From contig CALARU010000191.1 of assembly GCA_937888715.1 (NCBI GenBank), positions 1 to 41,493 on the forward strand: a stretch of DNA of 41,493 nucleotides, in the 5' to 3' direction. Of the stretch, positions 1 through 8,299 are shown in pieces. The notes below the pieces were generated by a model. That model did no database searches, was not told the origin of the DNA, and saw only the letters and a list, made by a program, of their open reading frames with translations. The DNA comes from an uncultured Planctomycetaceae bacterium. Its GTDB lineage: Bacteria > Planctomycetota > Planctomycetia > Gemmatales > Gemmataceae. The position numbers were made by a program, and so were the translations under genes. Positions within the stretch are counted from its first letter, which is position 1; every line of letters starts with the position of its first letter.

Positions 1-91
1 TTGCCGCACCGCCTTTGTCAACTTCGCGTATGCGGAGTTCCATTCTTATTCTTCTTTTCATTGCCCATTTTACAATCACGAATTCTTCCAT
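1..91 (-). CDS. Possible 5' end of a minus-strand gene leaving the window
   Basis: Reading the minus strand leftward from an ATG at 91, the frame stays open to the window edge (about 30 codons), with further in-frame ATGs at 61 and 43. The peptide begins MEEFVIVKWAMKRRIRMELR and is basic. I recognise no family. A weak purine-rich stretch precedes the ATG at 43. The piece is too short to judge coding character, and the opposite strand is also open for much of this stretch, so this may be chance. If real, it is divergent from the PhnZ-like gene at 207. Confidence 0.25.
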   Translation of the reverse strand, partial: MEEFVIVKWAMKRRIRMELRIREVDKGGAA

Positions 92-206
92 CGCTTGCGC
101 GTCAAGTTTGTATTTAGTCGGTATTCTTTTACTTGCTATTAGGATCTAAATTCCCTATGGTTGAATTGTTAATTTGGAGTTTATATTAGGTTACTTAAAG
201 GCTTTT

Positions 207-755
207 ATGACACCACATCAAATCGCTCAGATGATTTTTGATGTCTATAACAAGGTTGGGCATCGCCAGGTTGGTGAATCGGTAACTGAATTGGAACACG
301 CTCTGCAAACCGCGACCTTTGCAATGCAGTTCAATAGTTCAGATGCTATTGTGGTTGCATCTTTTCTGCATGATTATGGGCATCTTAAAGATGATGAAGG
401 TGAAGATGTTGCGAGCCATGATGTAGATATGCGCCATGTAGATTTGGGTTTTATAAAGCTGACAAGCTTTTTTCGCCCCGAGATCTTCGATCCCATTAGG
501 TTGCATGTTGCTGCGAAGCGATAGTTGTGTCATAAAAATAAAGCTTATATCGATAGTTTATTGCCTGCATCCTGTCTGAGTCTTGAAATTCAAGGCGGCC
601 CCATGTCTGATAGGGAGGGTGCCGAGTTTGAAATGAATCTTTATTATAAATCAGGAGTTGAATTTCGGCGATTTGATGACATGGGAAAAGTTTCTGGGAT
701 GAAAACTCCAACTCTTGAAAGTTTCTTTTCGTTGGTTTTATTGTTTGTCCGATAG
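207..755 (+). pseudogene. PhnZ-like HD-domain oxygenase gene interrupted by one in-frame TAG
   Basis: This is a member of the PhnZ-like branch of HD-domain proteins, the mixed-valent di-iron oxygenases related to myo-inositol oxygenase; PhnZ cleaves 2-amino-1-hydroxyethylphosphonate. The ATG at 207 has AAAGG six bases upstream. Codons 1-105 end in RLHVAAKR, a TAG follows at 522-524, and the same frame continues to 755 with the family's C-terminal half (LEIQGGPMS, then FRRFDDMGK). The stop sits where relatives usually have Tyr (LHVAAKRYL), so one base change from TAT or TAC explains it. All expected metal ligands remain: H31, H55-D56, H77, H100 and D157/D158, the last lying beyond the stop. 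The reconstructed length of about 182 residues is normal. It may be a fresh nonsense mutation, a sequencing error or a read-through codon. The exact substrate cannot be told from sequence, and no other phosphonate gene is in view. Confidence 0.85.
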
Positions 756-877
756 TGATTGCCTTCCAAGGTACAATGCAGCATTTTAGTTGCTAATCAG
801 ATTAGTTGGATGTTGTTGATTGGTTTGTTTTATAACATTAACAATATGTTTCTGTTACTATTGGATCTTCGCTTTGG

Positions 878-1747
878 ATGAAGAATGACTTTTTTATTGG
901 CGGGTTTATGAGCGTGATAGGTTTTAAAAAGAGTGCTATTCTTCTTTTTGCATTTGCAATTTGGTTTTTGATTGCAAGTCTTTATGCATTCGAGGTAAAA
1001 ACACTAGGCTCTTCTTTTTTTAAGACAAAACTAACCCGTGTTTCTTCAGCAATCGATTTGGATTTTTCTAATTCTGTTACTAAACTTGATTTTTTGCTTG
1101 AGTGGTCGGATAAAGTTGAGCCCGTTTTAATTAATACCGTTGCTTATGAAATTGAATCCAAATATGAGGGGAAAGGTCTTGCGCCTATATCCACTAAAGG
1201 AAAGTCATTTGCTCCGGTAGAAGGGACCAAGAGTTTACCTTTTGTTATTAATCTCCCTTATTTGAAAAGGGGCAAGGCTGAAACTTTTTCGATCCAAGGA
1301 AGAATCCAAGCGATAATCCCCGTGGGTTTTGACCAAATTGAGTTAGGAAGCCTTTCAAAATTAGTTGCAGAAGGTGTGAAAGATCAACCTAAAGTAAATA
1401 ATAAAGGTTCTTCTTCCAGTCTTAAAAAAGTAATAACAGGAACTACTAAAATTTCCTTTGGTATTCAGACAGAAATAGGTAATCAAGGGCCGGAGTTTGA
1501 TACGAGCCAGAATTGGGCAGTACTCAATCAATTAAAACTTGTTAACAAAAAGAATCTTAAAGTATGGCCAGCGGATGGTTACATCGTCGAGATGATGGAG
1601 AATAGGACTGCATCTATTACGTATCACTTCTTGCTAAAAGATAAAGCATTGGGAGATTTTTCAGATTGGAACTTGGTTTATAAGTCTGTTACAGCCATGA
1701 AATATCAAGACGTACCATTTCAATTTGATATGGTTCCAATCCCGTAG
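878..1747 (+). CDS. Exported or membrane-anchored protein of unknown function
   Basis: I do not recognise this 289-residue protein. A hydrophobic segment at about residues 18-38 (AILLFAFAIWFLIASLYAF) looks like a signal peptide or membrane anchor, followed by a soluble domain of about 250 residues, rich in beta-favouring residues, with no cysteine motif. A serine/lysine linker lies near residues 176-185. Starts are possible at 878 or at the in-frame ATG at 908; the second places the hydrophobic stretch closer to the N-terminus, as usual for a signal peptide, but neither has a strong ribosome-binding site. It stands alone, convergent with the oxidase operon, whose last gene ends about 50 bases downstream on the other strand. 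A link to the oxidase is not shown. Confidence 0.7.
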   Translation: MKNDFFIGGFMSVIGFKKSAILLFAFAIWFLIASLYAFEVKTLGSSFFKTKLTRVSSAIDLDFSNSVTKLDFLLEWSDKVEPVLINTVAYEIESKYEGKGLAPISTKGKSFAPVEGTKSLPFVINLPYLKRGKAETFSIQGRIQAIIPVGFDQIELGSLSKLVAEGVKDQPKVNNKGSSSSLKKVITGTTKISFGIQTEIGNQGPEFDTSQNWAVLNQLKLVNKKNLKVWPADGYIVEMMENRTASITYHFLLKDKALGDFSDWNLVYKSVTAMKYQDVPFQFDMVPIP

Positions 1748-1795
1748 TTAAATCGACTTTTTTTAAAGATTGTTAAGCAATCAAGCAGGGAGTAA

Positions 1796-2062
1796 TTATT
1801 TGTTCAGTTGCTGGTTTTGCTTTTTGAGTAGAGTTCTCAGGAAAATTCCAAAGCCTGTAACAAGAGCGAAGGGCATACCAGCCATTAAGTAAATGCTTTT
1901 ATTGAAGGCCCTTGCTTCGTTATATTGCTCGGCTTGGCTAGCTTCTGGGGAGTTTTGGGTTGCATCCCTGCAGTTGGGGCAAGCGTTTGCATTAAGGTGC
2001 AATGCAAGTGCAAGAAATCCCGTTAGGGTTGTTTTTACAATGATCGATTTGTTGATGTTCAT
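1796..2062 (-). CDS. Small exported membrane protein with a CxxC motif, last gene of the oxidase operon
   Basis: The 88-residue product has a signal peptide (about residues 1-27, ending NANA), then a CPNC motif (C28, C31) right after the predicted cleavage site, a polar stretch, and one membrane helix at about 57-79 followed by a lysine/glutamine-rich tail. It lies 13 bases after the DUF420 gene at the end of the oxidase operon. A CxxC pair facing the periplasm in this context suggests copper or thiol handling during oxidase assembly, but that is inference from position only. Small proteins like this occur beside oxidase genes in planctomycetes. Family not recognised. Confidence 0.75.
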   Translation of the reverse strand: MNINKSIIVKTTLTGFLALALHLNANACPNCRDATQNSPEASQAEQYNEARAFNKSIYLMAGMPFALVTGFGIFLRTLLKKQNQQLNK

Positions 2063-2075
2063 AGTTTTTCCTCAC

Positions 2076-2528
2076 TTAGTACATTCTATAGAGCATCCAA
2101 TAGACCACAACACCAGTTATTGAAACATAAAGCCAGATGGGGAAGGTAATGCGGGCAAGCCGCATGTGTTTGGAAAGATTATCTTTAATACCATGATAGG
2201 CGGTAACTAGAATCATGGGTGTGACCACAATTGCCAGAATAGTGTGTGTGATGAGGATGGTAAAATAAAGATAGCGGATGATATCAGGGGCATCAGGGTT
2301 TTTGTCACGAAAACTGGTTGCAACCCCGCCTTTGACAACCAAATGGTAGTAGAGGTAGGAAGCTAGAAAGATTGCGGATACTGCAACAGCGGTCAGCATA
2401 ATTGCTGAGTGAAGCTTTTTGTTTTTAGCTACTTTGATAGCTAAAAAACCTGCGATGATGAGGCATCCTGCCAAGCCGTTAAGGCTGGCATTCCACCCTG
2501 GGCCAATGAATTGATTGAGGAAATCCAC
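2076..2528 (-). CDS. DUF420 family membrane protein, likely oxidase assembly factor
   Basis: The 150-residue protein has four predicted membrane helices and the family's C-terminal signature (FPIWLYVSITGVVVYWMLY), plus SYLYYH and THTILA segments whose histidines are conserved. DUF420 proteins sit beside terminal oxidase genes, and a staphylococcal member (CtaM) has been reported to be needed for oxidase activity. The start is taken as the GTG at 2528: AAGGGAG lies ten bases upstream, the product then begins MDFLNQF as relatives do, and the longer open frame upstream runs through the sco gene. The gene follows sco by four bases, so translation is probably coupled. Confidence 0.85.
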   Translation of the reverse strand: MDFLNQFIGPGWNASLNGLAGCLIIAGFLAIKVAKNKKLHSAIMLTAVAVSAIFLASYLYYHLVVKGGVATSFRDKNPDAPDIIRYLYFTILITHTILAIVVTPMILVTAYHGIKDNLSKHMRLARITFPIWLYVSITGVVVYWMLYRMY

Positions 2529-2532
2529 GGTC

Positions 2533-3165
2533 TTATTTCTCCCTTGCAAGTGTAAGAATATGAGATTCAAGGGCTTTGATTTTATCTTCAAATTTATCAA
2601 CAGGGGCGCCTTCAGGCGTGGTGGGTGTGCCTTCAAAATAACCCCTGATGTGTCCAACCTTGTCAATGAGAACGATTCTAGGGCTATGAATGAACTCATT
2701 GCCTGGTTTGGATTGTTCAGGAGAGTTGTGGCCTACTGCGAGATGAAACTTTTCTTTGATTAATTGGTGTAGATCATCTTCTTTGCCTGTAAGAAAGAAC
2801 CAGCGTTTAGGGTCTGCCCGGAAGTTTTCTGCGAAGAGGTTTAATTCTTTAGGGTTATCGCGTTCGGGGTCAACGGTGAAGGTGACAATTCGCAAGTCGG
2901 GGACATCTTTTAATTTTTCTTGTAGGCGTGCAAGGGTGGCACAAACTTGAGGGCAGGGGCCGGTGCAGCGGGTAAAAACAAAAGAGGCGAGCCATACCTT
3001 GCCTTTAAGGTCGTCTTGAGAAATTTGTTCGCCATTGCGTTCAAGGAAAGAGAAATCCCCTACGGTGCCAAAATCTTCAAGTTTTTCGGTGGTGCTTTTG
3101 TTGGTGCATCCAATTGCAGTAATGAGTGAAAAGAGAATCAAATAAGAATAAAGGTAAGACTTCAT
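2533..3165 (-). CDS. SCO1/SenC family copper chaperone lipoprotein
   Basis: This is a Sco-type thioredoxin-fold protein that helps insert copper into the CuA site of subunit II. The 210-residue product starts with a lipoprotein signal ending AIGC, with C20 as the lipidation site. The copper ligands are present: C67 and C71 in TRCTGPCP, and H160 in EFIHSPRIVLID. The DPERDNP segment near residue 100 is also typical. The ATG at 3165 is preferred over an upstream in-frame start because it has AAAGG eight bases upstream and gives a proper lipoprotein signal. The gene lies between subunit IV and DUF420 in the same operon. Confidence 0.93.
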   Translation of the reverse strand: MKSYLYSYLILFSLITAIGCTNKSTTEKLEDFGTVGDFSFLERNGEQISQDDLKGKVWLASFVFTRCTGPCPQVCATLARLQEKLKDVPDLRIVTFTVDPERDNPKELNLFAENFRADPKRWFFLTGKEDDLHQLIKEKFHLAVGHNSPEQSKPGNEFIHSPRIVLIDKVGHIRGYFEGTPTTPEGAPVDKFEDKIKALESHILTLAREK

Positions 3166-3170
3166 GGGCG

Positions 3171-3461
3171 TTACCTTTGGCGATAAAAAATGGTGTCTGG
3201 GAGGAGGCCTGCAATCAAAAAGCAGCAAAGTAAAGCCGTTGGAAGGATGATAAACCAGACATTTTTAACATCGCGTTTGATATGCATGAAGTTTAAACCT
3301 GCAAGCACGACTTGAAAGCAGACGATCCCAAGGATTGCAAAAAGCCTAGTCTTGTTTTCAAGATAAGCCCCGATGATAGGAAGCAGTAGTGCATTGAATG
3401 CAAGAACGGTCGCGGTAATAAACAGCATGGTTTGGCTATCAGAATGTTCTTTGTGTTCCAT
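3171..3461 (-). CDS. ctaF: Cytochrome c oxidase subunit IV
   Basis: The 96-residue protein has three membrane helices (about 12-33, 40-58, 68-88) and the segment NFMHIKRD at 57-63, typical of bacterial oxidase subunit IV (the CyoD/CtaF group). It lies nine bases after subunit III and six bases before sco. The subunit contributes to stability rather than catalysis. The gene symbol follows the Bacillus-type naming for the small subunit after ctaE; identification rests on size, topology, the MHIKRD motif and position. Confidence 0.85.
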   Translation of the reverse strand: MEHKEHSDSQTMLFITATVLAFNALLLPIIGAYLENKTRLFAILGIVCFQVVLAGLNFMHIKRDVKNVWFIILPTALLCCFLIAGLLPDTIFYRQR

Positions 3462-3470
3462 GTTTGTTGC

Positions 3471-4376
3471 CTAAAGGAAATAAATAATCGGATAAAGAAC
3501 AAGCCACACGAGGTCGACAAAATGCCAATAAAGGCCTGTGACTTCTAAAGTGCCTTCCATTGATTGCATATTGCCAAAAAGGCCTTTTACAAAGATTCCT
3601 AGCATGAATGCCAACCCAAATAGTACATGGATTGCATGTACGCCTGTAAGTGCAAAGTAGCAAGAAGCCCATAAATTCCCGTTAGGGATTGCGGGGGGTA
3701 GATGCAATTGGGGGTACTCCACCAATAAAAGATTTACTTTTTCGCCTAGTTGCGCAGGGGATAAAGGCCTCATGTAATCGTTTTGGGAATCTTTGCCATC
3801 GAGGGTAAGCAGATAAAGTCCGTAAGCATTTTTAATGATATCGGATTGATCTTTTAGATTGTCATTGGTGATTCCTACGCAAATGATCCGTAATTGTGCT
3901 TGTACTTTGCGAACATAGGCGAGGCCATTTTGCTGAAGTAGTTTTTCTCTTTGTACAGACATCCCCGGCAGGCATTCCCCGATTTTACCTGGGATGATGC
4001 CGTGTGCGAATTTCCCTTTGTATTCAAAAGCTTTGACGCCAAGAAAAACAGTTCCAAGTATAAGTGATGTGCCAAGGAAAAATAGGGAAGAGGAAACTTT
4101 TTGTGCTTTTAGCGCATTGATGGAAAGAAGAACAGCAAGACTACTGCAAATTAAAATAACGGTATTAACAGCACCAAGCCAAGGTTCTACATGAACGGTT
4201 TTTTGGTTGGGCCAGTAAGGTATACCTGCGCCTGGAATTGGGGCGCTTTCTTTTAAGAGCATGCAAGTTGCAAGTAACCCGGTAAAGAACATGACTTCCG
4301 TTGCAAGAAAAAGCCACATGGCTAGCTTGCCATTACTAATGGGTAGATTGGTTGTGGTGTTCTCGCTAACAATCAT
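3471..4376 (-). CDS. ctaE: Cytochrome c oxidase subunit III, with a long internal insertion
   Basis: Heme-copper oxidase subunit III. Conserved features are the N-terminal LAMWLFLATEVMFF, a second helix pair around residues 70-125, the GVHAIHVLFGL helix near 240-255, and the C-terminal YWHFVDLVWLVLYPIIYFL. At 301 residues it is roughly 100 longer than short bacterial subunit III proteins. The excess is a mostly soluble stretch of about 100 residues (about 130-231) between the third helix and the ALTGVHAIH helix. The ATG has AAGGA six bases upstream. It sits between ctaB and subunit IV. The insertion is in frame and flanked by intact helices, so it is probably a genuine extra loop. Confidence 0.93.
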   Translation of the reverse strand: MIVSENTTTNLPISNGKLAMWLFLATEVMFFTGLLATCMLLKESAPIPGAGIPYWPNQKTVHVEPWLGAVNTVILICSSLAVLLSINALKAQKVSSSLFFLGTSLILGTVFLGVKAFEYKGKFAHGIIPGKIGECLPGMSVQREKLLQQNGLAYVRKVQAQLRIICVGITNDNLKDQSDIIKNAYGLYLLTLDGKDSQNDYMRPLSPAQLGEKVNLLLVEYPQLHLPPAIPNGNLWASCYFALTGVHAIHVLFGLAFMLGIFVKGLFGNMQSMEGTLEVTGLYWHFVDLVWLVLYPIIYFL

Positions 4377-4385
4377 GATGAATCC

Positions 4386-5309
4386 TTACCGGCGGAACAA
4401 AAGATTAAGGGTGTGGTCAATAAGGAGTAAAGCCCAGATACCCGGGAGGTAAATTAAGGAAGCTCGCATGACACTTCTGGCATTTTGCATGCTTCGTTCT
4501 TTATGAAATTTTAAAGTGGGCATTAGGAAAAATATTCCTAAGAGAACAGCGCCCATGAGATATAGCGGACCAGCAGCTTGGATCAATATCGGGAAAAGGC
4601 TGACAGGGATAAGAGCTAGGCAATAAGCACGCATTTGCAGAGATGTTACATCGCCTGAAGGATCAAAAGAGGGAAGCATTTTGTGCCCGCCCTGTGCATA
4701 TTGATCTCTATAAAGCCAAGCGATGGCGAGGAAGTGAGGAATCTGCCAAACAAAAAGAATCATGAAAAGTGCAAGGCCCTCTGGGTCGAGAGTGCCCCTA
4801 ACGCCAACCCATCCAATAAGTGGCGGCATAGCACCGGGAATAGCACCGATGAGCGTATTCCAAGTGGTGAGTTGTTTAAGTGGGGTGTAAATAAGCACAT
4901 AAGAAACCAAGGTTGAGAATGCGAGAATTGCGGTAAGGATGTTAGGTACGGTGACCAATAGATAAGCAGTGCCACCCAAGCCAAGAAGCATACCGAAAAG
5001 AAAAGTTTCAAGGGGTTGCAATCTGCCTGCGGGTAGAGGGCGATTTTGGGTGCGCTGCATAAGTGAGTCGGTGCGTCGTTCCCAAAGGTGGTTCAAAGCC
5101 CCTGCACCTGCAGAAACCATGGTGGTTCCGATGACGGTATTTAAAACGACAAGAAGTTCTGCGCCTCTAGCACCAGCGTAAAGGCCGCCAGCAGCTACTG
5201 AAAATAAAACCATAGCAGAGATGCGAGGCTTGGTTAGGTCGAGGAAATCCATGGCCCGGGATTTAGTTCGGGCAGGGAGTTTCAATTCTAAAGTCGCACT
5301 AGCTTTCAT
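4386..5309 (-). CDS. ctaB: Protoheme IX farnesyltransferase (heme O synthase)
   Basis: UbiA-family membrane prenyltransferase that adds a farnesyl group to heme b to give heme O, the precursor of heme A. The DLTKPRIS start motif, the first aspartate-rich prenyl-diphosphate region (NHLWERRTDSLMQRTQNRPL, with Glu in place of the usual first Asp) and the second motif (WLYRDQYAQGGHKMLP) are present, with about eight to nine helices. The ATG at 5309 is chosen because AAAGGG lies eight bases upstream; a start at 5333 would add eight residues. The start overlaps the end of ctaA by 11 bases, indicating coupled translation of the two heme-modifying enzymes. Confidence 0.94.
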   Translation of the reverse strand: MKASATLELKLPARTKSRAMDFLDLTKPRISAMVLFSVAAGGLYAGARGAELLVVLNTVIGTTMVSAGAGALNHLWERRTDSLMQRTQNRPLPAGRLQPLETFLFGMLLGLGGTAYLLVTVPNILTAILAFSTLVSYVLIYTPLKQLTTWNTLIGAIPGAMPPLIGWVGVRGTLDPEGLALFMILFVWQIPHFLAIAWLYRDQYAQGGHKMLPSFDPSGDVTSLQMRAYCLALIPVSLFPILIQAAGPLYLMGAVLLGIFFLMPTLKFHKERSMQNARSVMRASLIYLPGIWALLLIDHTLNLLFRR

Positions 5310-6447
5310 TCTGTAGCCCTTTGTAATTTGCAACCTGACTTATTCTTAACGCTGCAGCAAAGGCGATGGCTAAAAGCAAAGCGCCAGTCAATGCATGTAA
5401 GGTGCGAATGGTGGCTTGTCCAAAAGAAACAGCCTCCTGAATCAAAGGTTTACCAGTTGCGAATTTGCCAATGTAGGCCTCAACACCCAAAATTACCTGA
5501 ACAAAAACAACCAAGCCCAAGAGTATGGTGTAGGGTTTGAAAAAGGCGCGGGCATAGGTTGAACCAGCCATCCTCAGCGAAAGCCAAGCTACAATTCCAA
5601 AAACGATGAAAGCGCCAATCATGTGTAATCGTTGCGCCCAGGGTTGCCCGCTATGCCTTACGATTACAGCCCATGCAAGCTGAAATAAAAGAGCAACTAC
5701 AAGTGCCCATCCGATAAATGGGAGGAGCCGTTTTTCTTTGTCTTCAAGTTTTGGAAAAGCACCAGGGAAAGTTGCAAGGATAGCGGTGCCAGCAACCAAC
5801 GCGAAAACCATCTGCCCGGTTGCGCCATGAATGGTTGCAAGTTCTGGGCCGACCAAAGCATGAAGGTAAACTCGGAGTCCGCCTAGCAAACCTTGGCTAA
5901 TAACCCCAAGGTAGGAAAGAAGTGCGAGCAACTGTAAGCCTGCGTGTTGTTGGTTATTTCTAAATGCGTTGATTGATTGAATTAAAAGAAATACGGCAGA
6001 AGCTAAAGCGAGGCCGAGGCCAATTCGCATTTTCATCTGGTTGACTGCGCCTATTGGATCAGCCAAGGCTTTGGATCGATCGATACTTGTCATAGCTATA
6101 AAGACGCCCAGAGAAACCCCCACGATGCAAAATACTGAAGCGACCTTGCTGGTTATAGTTTTATTTGCAAGGAAAGATGTCAGCATCATTCCTATAATTG
6201 CAAACCCACTGATGTAGCCCACAACTCTATGAATATGTTCGATGAAATATCCTGCAGAAGGTTCAGACCAGCTTTGGCTTAACAGATACCAAGGTTCTGT
6301 GGGCCAGATGGGATCAACCATACCAACTCTATAAGTGGTGATAAGCGTTCCTAAGGTAAGGAGCGAAAGAACTAAGACTGCAGAAATCCAGCTAGAAACT
6401 GCAATGATGGGTGTTTTCGATGGTGCTAATGCAATGATCTTATTCAT
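5299..6447 (-). CDS. ctaA: Heme A synthase, COX15/CtaA family
   Basis: CtaA converts the C8 methyl of heme O to a formyl group, giving heme A. The 382-residue protein has about eight membrane helices. The N-terminal heme-binding EHIHR motif is at 70-74 (H71, H73); further conserved histidines lie in ATIHGATGQ, QRLHMIGAF and RTLHALTGA in later helices. It overlaps ctaD by eight bases at its start and ctaB by 11 at its end. Length and motifs are normal. Co-location with ctaB and subunit I implies an aa3-type (heme A) enzyme. Confidence 0.94.
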   Translation of the reverse strand: MNKIIALAPSKTPIIAVSSWISAVLVLSLLTLGTLITTYRVGMVDPIWPTEPWYLLSQSWSEPSAGYFIEHIHRVVGYISGFAIIGMMLTSFLANKTITSKVASVFCIVGVSLGVFIAMTSIDRSKALADPIGAVNQMKMRIGLGLALASAVFLLIQSINAFRNNQQHAGLQLLALLSYLGVISQGLLGGLRVYLHALVGPELATIHGATGQMVFALVAGTAILATFPGAFPKLEDKEKRLLPFIGWALVVALLFQLAWAVIVRHSGQPWAQRLHMIGAFIVFGIVAWLSLRMAGSTYARAFFKPYTILLGLVVFVQVILGVEAYIGKFATGKPLIQEAVSFGQATIRTLHALTGALLLAIAFAAALRISQVANYKGLQNES

Positions 6448-8299
6448 GGTGTTTTACCCCTTCGACTTTTGGCGATGATTGGGTTAAATGATCGATGGGC
6501 CCATCAATTGCGTATTCGTAAGGGCCTCTTTGAACCACGGGTATTTGCTCGAAGTTTCCATGGGGTGGTGGTGATGGGGCATCCCATTCAAGGGTGTTGC
6601 TATTCCAAGGGTTCTTGCCCGCTTTTTCACCAAACCATAAAGAGTAAAAAATGTTGATTACAAAAAGAAGTTGAGTCAACCCTAGAAGCATAGCGGAAAT
6701 CGTCATGAATTGATTGAGGGGCTGAAGGTTTTCGAGATATTGATAAATCGTAGGGTCATAGTATCGCCTAGGGTGCCCCCCGATTCCCAGAATATGCATT
6801 GGGAAGAATGTCAGATTTCCGAAAATAAAGGTGAGTGCGAAATGGACTTTGCCTAGAGGTTCGTTCATAAGTCTGCCAAACATTTTGGGGAACCAGAAGG
6901 TAATGCCTGCAAAGATACCGAAAATGCTACTCATGAAAAGCACATAGTGGATATGAGCAACAATAAAATAAGTGTCATGGAAATAAACATCAACAGGAGT
7001 AGCTGCCATGAATATTCCACTCAACCCACCGATCACAAACATCGATACAAAAGCGAGAGCGTTGAGCATCGCGGTAGTGTAAAGGATGCTAGCGCCCCAT
7101 AAGGTAGCAAGCCAGTTGAAGGTTTTAATTGCACTGGGCACTGCGATGAGAATGGTAGCAAGCATGAAGCCGGTGCCAAGTCTTGGGTCCATACCACTTT
7201 GAAACATGTGATGGCCCCAAACGATGAATCCCAAGGATGCAATCGCAGCCATCGAGAACACCATGGGTTTGTAGCCAAACATCGGTTTTCTGGCGAAGGT
7301 TGAAATAATATCAGAGACGACGCCCATAGCTGGAAGGATCATGATGTAAACAGCAGGATGGGAATAGAACCAGAAAAGGTGTTGCCAGAGCAGAGGTTGG
7401 CCGCCCCCCGGAGTGGTATGCCAATTACCGAAGCTAAGCCCGCCTGGTGGAAGGAAAAAGCTGGTTGCAATAAGTTTGTCGAGCAATTGCAACATTAAAG
7501 CAACGGTAAGAACAGGAAGAGCAAGTGCTTGAAGAATGGCAGTGATAAAGAGGGACCAAACCGTAAGAGGCATGCGCATAAGATCCATGCCCGGGGCACG
7601 CATATTAAGAATAGTGGTGATGTAATTAACAGACCCCATCATCGAGCCAATGCCCACGAAGATAAGAGAAACAAGCCAGAATATTTGCCCCATGCCTGCA
7701 CCAGGCGAAGAAGGAGAATTAAAAGAATCATCTTTGAATACGGTGTAAGAGGCTGAGGTTGCAGGCTCACCTGGCTTTGCGGGGATTTTTTCAAGGCCCG
7801 CTTCTGCGCCAACATTCGATAGGGTGGGGTAGCTCGTCCAGCCTGAACTTGCTGCGCCACCATCCACAAAAAAGCTTGCCAAGATGATGATAAAAGCAGG
7901 CCACATCACCCAATAAGAAAACATGTTGAGCTTGGGGAAGGCCATATCCCTTGCACCAATCATGAGTGGGATAAGAAAGTTGCCAAAGGTTCCTGTCAAC
8001 CAAGGAATGATGACAAAGAAAATCATGATGCTGGCGTGCATGGTGAAAAGCATGGTGTAAAACTCGGGAGACATTTTGCCCCCCCAGCTTTGCGGAAACC
8101 ACTTTCCAATGTAGGGAAGGTTGCCATCAGGCCACGCGAGTTGCAACCGAATAAGTAGAGCAAGAAGCCCACCAATTCCGAAAAAGATCAGGCCGGAAAA
8201 CAGGAACTGTATCCCTATCATCTTGTGATCTTGAGAGAAAAGATAGGTGGTCAGGAATCCCGACTTTGTTTCAGTAGTGTGATTAGAATCATGGTTCAT
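6440..8299 (-). CDS. ctaD: Cytochrome c oxidase subunit I (A2-type heme-copper oxidase)
   Basis: Catalytic subunit of the proton-pumping oxidase, 619 residues and about 12 or more helices. Expected ligands are present: low-spin heme H88 and H451, CuB H314, H363 and H364, and high-spin heme H449. The proton-input residues D118 (GARDMAFP) and K392 (IKTFNWLATLWG) are kept. The helix VI motif is YSHPAVY at 312-318, so the glutamate of the common GHPEVY form is absent and the Tyr-Ser pair typical of A2-type enzymes (Rhodothermus, Thermus caa3) is there instead. The first codon overlaps the ctaC stop as ATGA. Confidence 0.96.
   Translation of the reverse strand: MNHDSNHTTETKSGFLTTYLFSQDHKMIGIQFLFSGLIFFGIGGLLALLIRLQLAWPDGNLPYIGKWFPQSWGGKMSPEFYTMLFTMHASIMIFFVIIPWLTGTFGNFLIPLMIGARDMAFPKLNMFSYWVMWPAFIIILASFFVDGGAASSGWTSYPTLSNVGAEAGLEKIPAKPGEPATSASYTVFKDDSFNSPSSPGAGMGQIFWLVSLIFVGIGSMMGSVNYITTILNMRAPGMDLMRMPLTVWSLFITAILQALALPVLTVALMLQLLDKLIATSFFLPPGGLSFGNWHTTPGGGQPLLWQHLFWFYSHPAVYIMILPAMGVVSDIISTFARKPMFGYKPMVFSMAAIASLGFIVWGHHMFQSGMDPRLGTGFMLATILIAVPSAIKTFNWLATLWGASILYTTAMLNALAFVSMFVIGGLSGIFMAATPVDVYFHDTYFIVAHIHYVLFMSSIFGIFAGITFWFPKMFGRLMNEPLGKVHFALTFIFGNLTFFPMHILGIGGHPRRYYDPTIYQYLENLQPLNQFMTISAMLLGLTQLLFVINIFYSLWFGEKAGKNPWNSNTLEWDAPSPPPHGNFEQIPVVQRGPYEYAIDGPIDHLTQSSPKVEGVKHHE

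Noticed and set aside
1768-1782. GATTG...CAATC stem between the convergent gene ends
   Set aside because: Five-base stem with no proper T-run following it on either strand; too weak to call a terminator.
2533-2699. Longer N-terminus of the DUF420 protein
   Set aside because: It would run through the sco coding sequence; the GTG at 2528 has a good ribosome-binding site and matches family length.
7791-8102. 103-codon minus-strand open frame inside ctaD
   Set aside because: Out of frame with subunit I, whose ligands and helices are intact; a chance frame.
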